Virus record (IMG/VR): IMGVR_UViG_3300044634_002449
Span: 1 to 33,296 of that record
DNA: 33,296 nucleotides
Reading direction: 5' to 3' (one strand)
Origin: a virus
Below the pieces are notes generated by a model, which made no database searches, was not told the origin of the DNA, and saw nothing but the letters and a program-made list of their open reading frames with translations. The position numbers were made by a program, and so were the translations under genes. The stretch's first letter is position 1, and each line of letters opens with the position of its first letter. Below are positions 1 through 4,075 of the stretch, one piece after another.

Positions 1-280
1 GTAGTCATTTTAACTACCTTTCTTAGTAAGACTTTCTTACTTTCTTTATACTATAAGCCTAACATGGGGCACTGACATTTTGGCTATCACAATTCGGACA
101 TGTCGGACATTTTGTAAGTTAATTTTAGAAATAGGCGTGAGATACATCACATTTATGGTCGCTCTATCCCATTTGTCCGTTTCTGTTTAGGTGTGTATCG
201 TACAAATAAAACCTATATTAACATTTTGGTAAATCTAAAAAATAGTTGACTACAATATTTTATATTGGTAAAATAAACAC
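1..280. other. Gene-free left-end region, probably a divergent promoter region
   Basis: I see no supported complete gene here. ACATTTTG occurs three times on the + strand (75-82, 107-114, 221-228), the first two 32 bp apart, and CGGACAT is directly repeated at 95 and 104 around the palindrome GACATGTC (97-104). TGTA-TCG-TACA lies at 194-204. On the - strand an ATG sits at 8-6, preceded by an AGAAAGG ribosome-site-like stretch and an ATGTCA-N17-TATAGT promoter-like pair, so a leftward gene may begin at position 8 and run out of the window; only its first codons are visible. The rightward promoter at 246-274 drives the gene at 281. The repeats could be operators for divergent control, which is inference. 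Confidence 0.4.
246..274 (+). promoter_or_regulatory. Sigma70-like promoter giving a leaderless mRNA
   Basis: TTGACT (246-251), 17-nt spacer, TAAAAT (269-274), with a TGG extended -10 (266-268). The -10 box ends 6 nt before the ATG at 281, so the expected transcription start coincides with the start codon. No Shine-Dalgarno sequence fits between them. The -35 lies in the longer motif TAGTTGACTA, which recurs near 720 and 1043 and, on the - strand, near 1789. Confidence 0.8.
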
Positions 281-388
281 ATGGCTGCTAATCGAATCAT
301 TATATGTGAGATATGTGGGCGGGAATTAGAAGTAAGATCTGGCTTTGCTCATTTGACCCTAGCTAGGCATTTAAAAGAACATAAGTAA
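281..388 (+). CDS. 35-aa C2H2-type zinc-finger miniprotein
   Basis: The reading frame encodes 35 residues and is too short for routine gene callers. It contains CEIC (C9, C12) followed 17 residues later by H30-x3-H34, a Cys2-His2 arrangement expected to bind one zinc. The chain ends one residue after the last histidine, so the protein is essentially a single finger. Small single-finger proteins in phages are usually nucleic-acid-binding regulators, but the target is unknown. The gene has its own consensus promoter ending 6 nt upstream, implying translation from a leaderless message. The tRNA gene begins 5 nt after its stop codon, so both may be co-transcribed. The finger spacing is longer than the classic C2H2 loop of about 12 residues, so zinc binding is inferred. 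Confidence 0.65.
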   Translation: MAANRIIICEICGRELEVRSGFAHLTLARHLKEHK

Positions 389-393
389 TACCT

Positions 394-467
394 GGAGACA
401 TAGCTTAGTTGGTTAAAGCCCCAAACTCATAATTTGGTAATCGTAGGTTCGAGTCCTACTGTCTCTA
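394..467 (+). tRNA. tRNA with CAT anticodon (elongator Met, or Ile2)
   Basis: A full cloverleaf can be drawn: acceptor 394-400 with 460-466 (first pair is a G-T wobble), D stem GCTT/AAGC around a 9-nt loop, anticodon stem CCAAA/TTTGG around loop CTCATAA, a 5-nt variable region, T stem GTAGG/CCTAC around TTCGAGT, and discriminator A467. No CCA end is encoded. The anticodon is CAT. The anticodon stem lacks the three G-C pairs of initiator tRNA, so this is elongator tRNA-Met or, if the wobble C is lysidine-modified, tRNA-Ile2. I cannot separate these by eye. Phage tRNAs usually supplement host decoding. Confidence 0.93.
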
Positions 468-487
468 CAGATATTTTTTAAAAGCTA

Positions 488-517
488 TTGACCTATCAAA
501 ATATTCCATGTTATACT
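488..517 (+). promoter_or_regulatory. Strong promoter facing a non-coding stretch
   Basis: TTGACC (488-493), 18-nt spacer, TATACT (512-517), with TGT extended -10 at 509-511. The expected start is near 524, within GGCTGG. No convincing gene begins for more than 200 nt downstream, so the product may be an untranslated RNA or a long leader for the HNH gene, which also has its own promoter. Confidence 0.7.
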
Positions 518-523
518 AAAGGC

Positions 524-640
524 TGGTTTGTGGGGGCTTACACTGGGAACTCAAATGTACTAAGTGTCTGCTTCTCTATCCTACATAATTAATTTTAAAT
601 TATGGGGGGTAGGGGGGCTTTCCTAAAAATCTAAATCCCT
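524..640 (+). ncRNA. Candidate untranslated RNA with two G6 tracts
   Basis: This stretch follows a good extended -10 promoter and contains no gene I can support. It has an ACACT/AGTGT pairing around 540-565, a CATAATT/AATTATG stem ending at 604, and two runs of six G separated by TA (604-609 and 612-617), which stand out in AT-rich DNA. The 9-mer ACTGGGAAC at 542-550 reappears at 1720-1728 inside the leftward small-RNA unit, so the two transcripts would be complementary over 9 nt. I see no intrinsic terminator, so the 3' end is uncertain. It could be an untranslated leader rather than a separate RNA. Confidence 0.35.
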
Positions 641-720
641 AAGTATCAACTTAAATAATATATATAACATATAAGATCAAAAAAATAATTTTATTAACAT
701 TTAATATAACCTATAATCCT

Positions 721-749
721 AGTCGACTATAATAATTATCCTATATAAT
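721..749 (+). promoter_or_regulatory. Leaderless promoter of the HNH gene
   Basis: TCGACT (723-728) lies within TAGTCGACTA, a one-base variant of the TAGTTGACTA promoter motif. TATAAT (744-749) ends 6 nt before the ATG at 756, again predicting transcription initiation at the start codon. The -35 to -10 spacing is only 15 nt, so the upstream motif may also act as an operator. Confidence 0.6.
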
Positions 750-755
750 TAGGAT

Positions 756-1037
756 ATGAAGTCTGAAAAGACGACGGATAGAACACGCAAAGCTTATTTG
801 GTTAAATATATCCAAGAGCTGAAGTCAAGTACTCCCTGTATGGATTGTAAGGAATCTTTCCCATACTATGTTATGGATTTTGATCACGTACGTGGGCGGA
901 AGCATAAGAATGTAATGGAACTTATTCCTACACTATCCAAGAAGATAATAGATCTAGAAATAGCCAAGTGTGAGATAGTTTGCTCAAATTGTCATAGAGT
1001 CAGAACTCATGAACGTAAATCTAATAAGTCTAAATAA
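756..1037 (+). CDS. HNH endonuclease
   Basis: This 93-aa protein has the compact layout of free-standing phage HNH nucleases: zinc knuckle half C28-x2-C31, the DHVRG core with D43 and catalytic H44, then C76-x2-C79 followed by H80 and H85. The family cuts DNA using one divalent metal in a beta-beta-alpha fold, with the cysteines holding a structural zinc. In phages such enzymes act as homing endonucleases or assist genome packaging. No terminase or intron is visible beside it, so a homing or independent role is as likely as packaging. The start is set by the leaderless promoter whose -10 ends 6 nt upstream. The basic tail (KSNKSK) is consistent with DNA binding. Confidence 0.88.
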   Translation: MKSEKTTDRTRKAYLVKYIQELKSSTPCMDCKESFPYYVMDFDHVRGRKHKNVMELIPTLSKKIIDLEIAKCEIVCSNCHRVRTHERKSNKSK

Positions 1038-1042
1038 TATCC

Positions 1043-1067
1043 TAGTTGACTAGAATTATGGTATAAT
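1043..1067 (+). promoter_or_regulatory. Extended -10 promoter, leaderless, with upstream TAGTTGACTA motif
   Basis: TGG-TATAAT (1059-1067) is a perfect extended -10 whose end lies 6 nt before the ATG at 1074. TAGTTGACTA (1043-1052) is the same motif seen at 243 and, as a variant, at 720. Here it sits only 10 nt from TATAAT, too close to be its -35. It may pair with TAATAT (1067-1072) instead, or be a regulator-binding site. Confidence 0.6.
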
Positions 1068-1073
1068 AATATT

Positions 1074-1217
1074 ATGCATGATCATGAAAATATAGTATTA
1101 ACCACAGGTTCAGGAATAACTGAAATGCAACTGATGTGGATTGTAATGGGTTTAATGGCTATTCATCACATATGGATGTGGTGGAAGATGAAAAAGAAAG
1201 ACTGTAACTGTAAATGA
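1074..1217 (+). CDS. 47-aa single-pass membrane protein
   Basis: The frame encodes 47 residues: a polar His/Asp-containing N-terminus, one hydrophobic segment at about residues 19-36 rich in Met and Trp (MQLMWIVMGLMAIHHIWMWW), and a short basic tail ending KKKDCNCK. The pattern fits a membrane anchor with a positively charged cytoplasmic end and a Cys-x-Cys terminus. I recognise no family. It is the first of three tiny overlapping membrane-protein genes; its TGA stop overlaps the next ATG (ATGA), implying translational coupling. The start is supported by a leaderless extended -10 promoter. A role in lysis or superinfection control is possible but speculative. Confidence 0.6.
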   Translation: MHDHENIVLTTGSGITEMQLMWIVMGLMAIHHIWMWWKMKKKDCNCK

Positions 1218-1360
1218 AAAAGAAATTTGTAGGAATGATTATCCTGATTGCGACAGCAATCCTTTCAGGTGTAGCTTTAAATAAATTTTTAAATTGGGCG
1301 GGACAACAAGAAATCTTTGATTTTGACCTAAATGAAGATATAGATGAAGAAAGCTTCTAA
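1214..1360 (+). CDS. 48-aa membrane-anchored protein with acidic tail
   Basis: The 48-residue product begins MKKKF, then has a hydrophobic segment (about residues 5-22), and ends in a strongly acidic tail with ten Asp or Glu among the last 17 residues. The basic start and hydrophobic core resemble an uncleaved signal anchor, which would place the acidic tail outside the membrane. It overlaps the upstream gene by 4 nt (ATGA) and has no strong ribosome-binding site of its own, so coupling is likely. The next gene starts inside its 3' end in another frame. No family is recognised. Confidence 0.5.
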   Translation: MKKKFVGMIILIATAILSGVALNKFLNWAGQQEIFDFDLNEDIDEESF

Positions 1361-1433
1361 ACTTCTTATTTGGTCTCTATTGGTCATAATGCTTATATCT
1401 AGCTTATCTATGCTTTTGGTTATATTGGAGTAA
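1344..1433 (+). CDS. 29-aa hydrophobic peptide nested at the end of the previous gene
   Basis: This frame encodes 29 residues, nearly all in one hydrophobic helix after a basic MKKASK start. The ATG lies 17 nt inside the preceding gene in a different frame. It resembles toxin-like or holin-like phage membrane peptides in size and charge pattern but matches no family I know. No good ribosome-binding site precedes it, so expression would depend on coupling. Real coding status is uncertain. Confidence 0.35.
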   Translation: MKKASKLLIWSLLVIMLISSLSMLLVILE

Positions 1434-1573
1434 ATGGGTAGTATCCCTTCTCCCGCCCCATTCCGCCTTGTCTGACCCTACGGGTCATAATATGGCTAAA
1501 GATGGCTTAGAGGGCCCACAGAGCAATTTAGAGGCATATCCTGGCAAATGGAGTATGAGAGGATGTCTCTTCT

Positions 1574-1602
1574 CGCCGAAGCACTTTTTTCGGGCGCACT
1601 TT
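1574..1602 (+). terminator. Possible rightward terminator of the small membrane-protein operon
   Basis: CGCCGAA (1574-1580) can pair with TTCGGGCG (1589-1596) with one bulged C around an 8-nt loop, and is followed by CACTTTT. The bulge and short T run make it a moderate terminator at best. Its place after three rightward genes and before the convergent leftward unit supports the call. Confidence 0.4.
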
Positions 1603-1623
1603 TAAATCGCACTATATATAAAT

Positions 1624-1639
1624 TGTTTCACGTGGAACA
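1624..1639. promoter_or_regulatory. parS-like ParB-binding site
   Basis: TGTTTCACGTGGAACA fits the near-universal bacterial chromosomal parS pattern TGTTnCACGTGnAACA at all fixed positions and differs from the fully symmetric TGTTTCACGTGAAACA at one base. ParB-family proteins bind such sites and spread to form a partition complex. No parA or parB is in this window, so the site would be read by a host ParB or by a phage ParB elsewhere. An exact match to 14 fixed bases is not expected by chance in 33 kb. It lies between two convergent terminators, in no gene. Confidence 0.75.
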
Positions 1640-1660
1640 TTGCCATCGCCGAACTTTAAA

Positions 1661-1751
1661 AAGGACAAAACCCAATCAGAGGCGGATCCGATTGGGTTCT
1701 GCTGATCTTACGATCATGTACTGGGAACATGTGGGATGCTACGACCAGTAC
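1661..1751 (-). ncRNA. Candidate small RNA of about 90 nt with promoter and terminator
   Basis: On the - strand a TTGACT-N17-TACAAT promoter predicts a start at G1751. The transcript would begin GUACUGG, which pairs with CCAGUAC (1724-1718), forming a 5' hairpin starting at nucleotide 1 with a 20-nt loop. Next comes UGAUC-GUAA-GAUCA (1716-1703), a 5-bp stem with a GNRA-type tetraloop. The unit ends with a perfect 9-bp stem AACCCAATC/GATTGGGTT (1698-1669), then TTGTCCTTTTT. Promoter, 5' structure and terminator all line up within about 125 bp, and no reading frame of note lies inside. The preceding leftward gene stops at 1802, just upstream of the promoter. No RNA family is recognised; function is unknown. 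Confidence 0.65.
1669..1698 (-). terminator. Leftward intrinsic terminator
   Basis: A 9-bp perfect stem (AACCCAATC at 1698-1690, GATTGGGTT at 1677-1669, read leftward) with a 12-nt loop is followed on the - strand by TT-GTCC-TTTTT. It would end both the small-RNA unit and any read-through from the lysin operon. On the + strand no T run follows, so it is directional. Confidence 0.75.
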
Positions 1752-1757
1752 TCATTA

Positions 1758-1786
1758 ATTGTAAAATATTCTATATACTAAGTCAA
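1758..1786 (-). promoter_or_regulatory. Leftward promoter of the candidate small RNA
   Basis: On the - strand TTGACT (1786-1781), a 17-nt spacer and TACAAT (1763-1758). The -35 lies in TAGTTGACT, the same extended motif as the rightward promoters at 243 and 1043. The predicted start, 7 nt after the -10, is G1751, the first base of an inverted repeat. Confidence 0.72.
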
Positions 1787-1801
1787 CTACTTTTTAAATA
1801 T

Positions 1802-2017
1802 TTATTCTTTTTCTTGATCTGGGGTATATGCTGGATTAGGACCAAGAAGATATCCCTTTTCGTGATACTCAATCATCTTAGAGGTCTTTTCAGATCCAGC
1901 CACCTTATCAGATATCAGGGTCAGCATGTCATAAATTCTATGAAGCATGATGTAAGTAACCATAGGAAGATTCTCTTCTATAGTTCCGTTCTCATCTGGA
2001 ATGTTATCTTCAGTCAT
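1802..2017 (-). CDS. 71-aa hypothetical protein, last gene of the lysin operon
   Basis: The product is 71 residues, acidic at both ends, with an amphipathic middle (PMVTYIMLHRIYDMLTLI) that could be a helix or dimerisation segment but is not hydrophobic enough to call a membrane segment. I recognise no family. A GGGAG ribosome site precedes the ATG by about five bases. Its start overlaps the end of the 36-aa gene upstream by 8 nt, as expected in a tightly packed phage operon. The stop is followed by the small-RNA promoter and then a leftward terminator. Co-transcription with the lysin suggests a lysis or late role, which is inference only. Confidence 0.6.
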   Translation of the reverse strand: MTEDNIPDENGTIEENLPMVTYIMLHRIYDMLTLISDKVAGSEKTSKMIEYHEKGYLLGPNPAYTPDQEKE

Positions 2018-2120
2018 TTTTTCTCCCTATATCTTCCCAAAATTTTTCCCTACCCATAGCGTCAGTTTCTAAAATAATCTTAGACTCGTATTCGGGGGTA
2101 TCTTCAGGTTTATCTGTCAT
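2010..2120 (-). CDS. 36-aa acidic hypothetical protein
   Basis: This short frame encodes 36 residues rich in Asp and Glu, beginning MTDKPEDTPEYES and ending FWEDIGRKND. It fills the gap between two better-supported genes, overlapping the upstream one by 11 nt and the downstream one by 8 nt, with the tight overlap typical of translational coupling. No domain is recognisable. Coding is supported by context rather than by sequence similarity. Confidence 0.5.
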   Translation of the reverse strand: MTDKPEDTPEYESKIILETDAMGREKFWEDIGRKND

Positions 2121-2325
2121 TATTATTTTCAACATTCTTTCTAATTTTTTCATAAAGATCTATACCTAGATAATTCTTGTAGTCACATGATGTGCAGTAT
2201 AAATATATGCTATCTTCCCAGTCTAGGTTAGACATAAGAAGGCCCTGATCCATTGGACACTCAAGTCTAGGAACAAGGCCCTCTTCTGCTAGTTGAAGGT
2301 ATTTAGATACGTACTGTATCCTCAT
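2110..2325 (-). CDS. 71-aa protein with a two-CxxC-like zinc-ribbon pattern
   Basis: The 71-residue product contains LECPMDQG and, about 20 residues later, LYCTSCDY. The pattern is one isolated Cys, then a C-x2-C pair, so it is an incomplete zinc ribbon or a zinc site completed by another residue. Small proteins of this kind are common in phage lysis and early operons and are usually unannotated. The ATG follows AGAAAGGAAGG, a strong ribosome site, and lies 12 nt after the lysin stop codon. No function is assigned. Confidence 0.6.
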   Translation of the reverse strand: MRIQYVSKYLQLAEEGLVPRLECPMDQGLLMSNLDWEDSIYLYCTSCDYKNYLGIDLYEKIRKNVENNNDR

Positions 2326-2337
2326 TAACCTTCCTTT

Positions 2338-2892
2338 CTAATAGTCGAATTCATTTACGAATTCTTTAAATCTTTCCCCGTTAAAGGAAGACCATGATGA
2401 CCAATCTTTTCCGCCTTTAGTCATATAATACGTTATCTCTGAGTTTATTACTGGATCAAACAATAGAATGTTTGACTTTAATTCAAATTTTTCTTTACGA
2501 TCAATGCCGAGTTCACCCAACATATTAATCTGAAAAATTCCGTAGGAACTGTCTCCAGTTTTCCTGTTACCATTGTAAGCCATAGGCCTTGCATTGGATT
2601 CTGACTTAGCAATAGCCCAAGCCATTTTAAGGGCTTTTCCTTCAAAACCAACAGCTGATAAAAGTTCTTTTAGTTCTTTGTCTGTTAGATTCTCAGAAGG
2701 CTTGTACACAGTAGTGCTGTACTTCTCTAAGGTTTCTTTCTTTAGTTGTACCGTTGATTTTACAGGTACTTCTACCTGCAATGCTTGAGTTTCTGTTGGA
2801 CCAGGCTGGACTGTAAACAAGAATAATGTTATCATTCCTATATAAGACCAGTTATGGGCAACTTCGCTCAAACGTTCTTTGATTCTCTCCAT
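2338..2892 (-). CDS. Membrane-anchored lysozyme-like transglycosylase (endolysin)
   Basis: This is a 184-aa peptidoglycan hydrolase of the lytic-transglycosylase/lysozyme-like fold. A membrane or signal-anchor segment spans about residues 15-28, then a linker, then the catalytic domain from about 70. AIAKSESN carries the likely catalytic Glu (about residue 98) and GDSSYGIFQIN (about 113-123) is the signature that shapes the substrate cleft. It would cleave glycan strands of the host wall. The second ATG is chosen because AAAGGAGG lies 8 nt upstream of it and only 2 nt from the first. The N-terminal anchor suggests export without full dependence on a holin, as in signal-anchor-release endolysins, though no SAR-specific feature is proven. 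Confidence 0.83.
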   Translation of the reverse strand: MERIKERLSEVAHNWSYIGMITLFLFTVQPGPTETQALQVEVPVKSTVQLKKETLEKYSTTVYKPSENLTDKELKELLSAVGFEGKALKMAWAIAKSESNARPMAYNGNRKTGDSSYGIFQINMLGELGIDRKEKFELKSNILLFDPVINSEITYYMTKGGKDWSSWSSFNGERFKEFVNEFDY

Positions 2893-2925
2893 TGGCATTT
2901 CCTCCTTTAGAGATAACGAACTATA

Positions 2926-2955
2926 ATAGTAGCATTGTAATTAAGTTACTGTCAA
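2926..2955 (-). promoter_or_regulatory. Leftward promoter of the lysin operon
   Basis: On the - strand: perfect TTGACA (2955-2950), 18-nt spacer, TACTAT (2931-2926) with TGC extended -10 (2934-2932). The expected start is near 2919, leaving a leader of about 26 nt with a strong AAAGGAGG site. It is divergent from the glycosyltransferase gene at 2979. Confidence 0.75.
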
Positions 2956-2978
2956 GTCGGTTGACCAGAAAGAGTTAA

Positions 2979-3989
2979 GTGGAATTATCTTATTATACTA
3001 TTAGAGCAGGACTTAATCCTTCTGTTGGATTTGGCTATGCTGGACAAAATATAGTTAATACGCTACAAAAATTAGGGCATACTGTTAAATTTGCAAGCCC
3101 TAAACCTCCAGTACAGATAAACTTTACACAACCCCATCATTTTAAATTACATAAAAATCAATATCAAATTGGTTATACTCCATGGGAATCCACTTTAATT
3201 AGATCTGAGTGGAGAGATATATTTAATCAATGTGATGAAGTTTGGGCAACATCTGATTGGACGGCGGAGGTATATAAAAACAATGGTGTTACTAAACCTA
3301 TTTATGTATATCCACATGGCATTGAACCTATATGGAAGCCATACAAAAGAATTTTACATCCAGGAAAACCACTTAAATTTTTACACATAGGAGAACCTTC
3401 TCCAAGAAAAGACGGACAGCTAGTTGTAGATACTTTTATAAAATTATTTGGAAATAACCCAGAATATCATTTAACAGTTAAATGTCATGGAACTTCAACT
3501 ATTAGAATATATAATAATAGAAAAGAACTTGTCTCTCCAGATACTGTATATAGTAATATTTCAATAATTAAAGAAGAGTACACAATTGAACAGCTGGTTC
3601 AACTTTATCATATGCATCATGTTTTAGTATATCCAACCTGGGGAGAAGGTTTTGGATTTATTCCCCTACAAGGACTTGCAACTGGCATGCCAGTAATTTC
3701 AACATATGATTGGGCACACTATAAAAAATTCCTAGGACCCCTAAAGTTAAAGTCAAGGTTAACAGATGCTTCAAAAGAAGGTGTTCCAAAAGCTGTAGGA
3801 GATTCCCACCTTGGAAGTTTTTATGAGCCAGATAAAGAACATTTAGTTGATCAAATGGTTCATGCAGCAGTTAACTTTAAAGCTTATTCTAATTATTACT
3901 ATACCCAGTCAACTAAAATACATGAAGAATATAATTGGGTTCAGTTGACCAATAATGCATTTAGTCACATATTTAAAAAGTTTTCATAA
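2979..3989 (+). CDS. Glycosyltransferase, GT4-like, with altered EX7E motif
   Basis: The 336-aa protein has the two-domain GT-B outline: an N-terminal acceptor domain with the glycine-rich GFGYAG loop near residues 18-23, and a C-terminal sugar-nucleotide domain with LHIGEPSPRKDG and YPTWGEGFGFIPLQG. In GT4 enzymes the second segment is EX7E; here the first Glu (E223) is kept but the second is Gln (Q231). It would transfer a sugar from a nucleotide donor to an unknown acceptor, perhaps phage DNA, a virion protein or host surface glycan. The start is GTG with AAAGAG about 4 nt upstream; the N-terminal beta strand MELSYYTIRAG needs this start. Its promoter is unclear. It sits alone between the lysin operon and nrdJ. 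Confidence 0.8.
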   Translation: MELSYYTIRAGLNPSVGFGYAGQNIVNTLQKLGHTVKFASPKPPVQINFTQPHHFKLHKNQYQIGYTPWESTLIRSEWRDIFNQCDEVWATSDWTAEVYKNNGVTKPIYVYPHGIEPIWKPYKRILHPGKPLKFLHIGEPSPRKDGQLVVDTFIKLFGNNPEYHLTVKCHGTSTIRIYNNRKELVSPDTVYSNISIIKEEYTIEQLVQLYHMHHVLVYPTWGEGFGFIPLQGLATGMPVISTYDWAHYKKFLGPLKLKSRLTDASKEGVPKAVGDSHLGSFYEPDKEHLVDQMVHAAVNFKAYSNYYYTQSTKIHEEYNWVQLTNNAFSHIFKKFS

Positions 3990-3993
3990 CCTC

Positions 3994-4022
3994 TTCACAC
4001 TTTAATAAAAGTTTGGTAGAAT
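3994..4022 (+). promoter_or_regulatory. Promoter of nrdJ
   Basis: TTCACA (3994-3999), exactly 17-nt spacer, TAGAAT (4017-4022), with TGG extended -10 (4014-4016). The start near 4029 gives a leader of about 47 nt that contains a small hairpin ACGAC-TAC-GTCGT (4049-4061) just before the AAAGAG ribosome site at 4064-4069. The hairpin could influence initiation. Confidence 0.75.
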
Positions 4023-4075
4023 TGGTATCTTACTAAAAATTAAATCAAACGACTACGTCGTAGAAAGAGTGTATT

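Larger units (their letters stand above)
1434..1801. other. Gene-free convergent region rich in hairpins
   Basis: Rightward genes end at 1433 and leftward genes end at 1802. The 368 nt between hold at least five inverted repeats: TGACCC-TAC-GGGTCA (1473-1487), CGCC-GAA/TTC-GGGCG (1574-1596), AACCCAATC/GATTGGGTT (1669-1698), TGATC-TTAC-GATCA (1703-1716), and GTACTGG/CCAGTAC (1718-1751). It also contains a parS-like site (1624-1639) and a leftward promoter (1758-1786). Weak open frames crossing it read through these structures and look like noise. The region seems richer in G and C than its surroundings. Confidence 0.75.

Noticed and set aside
1-47. Short hairpins (GTAGT/ACTAC and AGTAAG/CTTACT) as a rightward terminator
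   Set aside because: Stems are only 5-6 bp of weak pairs and overlap a possible leftward start, so a terminator cannot be claimed.
602-634. 10-codon frame MGGRGAFLKI over the two G6 tracts
   Set aside because: Too short and without any start signal; the G tracts are more likely structural.
1492-1605. 37-codon + strand frame after the TGACCC-TAC-GGGTCA hairpin
   Set aside because: No ribosome site or promoter, sequence of no recognisable type, and it reads through a terminator-like hairpin.
1548-1781. 77-codon + strand frame across the convergent region
   Set aside because: It translates the parS site and several inverted repeats, has no ribosome site, and overlaps the better-supported leftward small-RNA unit.
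1736-2059. 107-codon + strand frame opposite the 71-aa leftward gene
   Set aside because: Antisense shadow; unusual aromatic-rich composition and no start signal.
3905-3914. Reverse TAGTTGACT copy inside the glycosyltransferase gene
   Set aside because: No -10 at a suitable distance on the - strand and it is in coding sequence, so not counted as a promoter.
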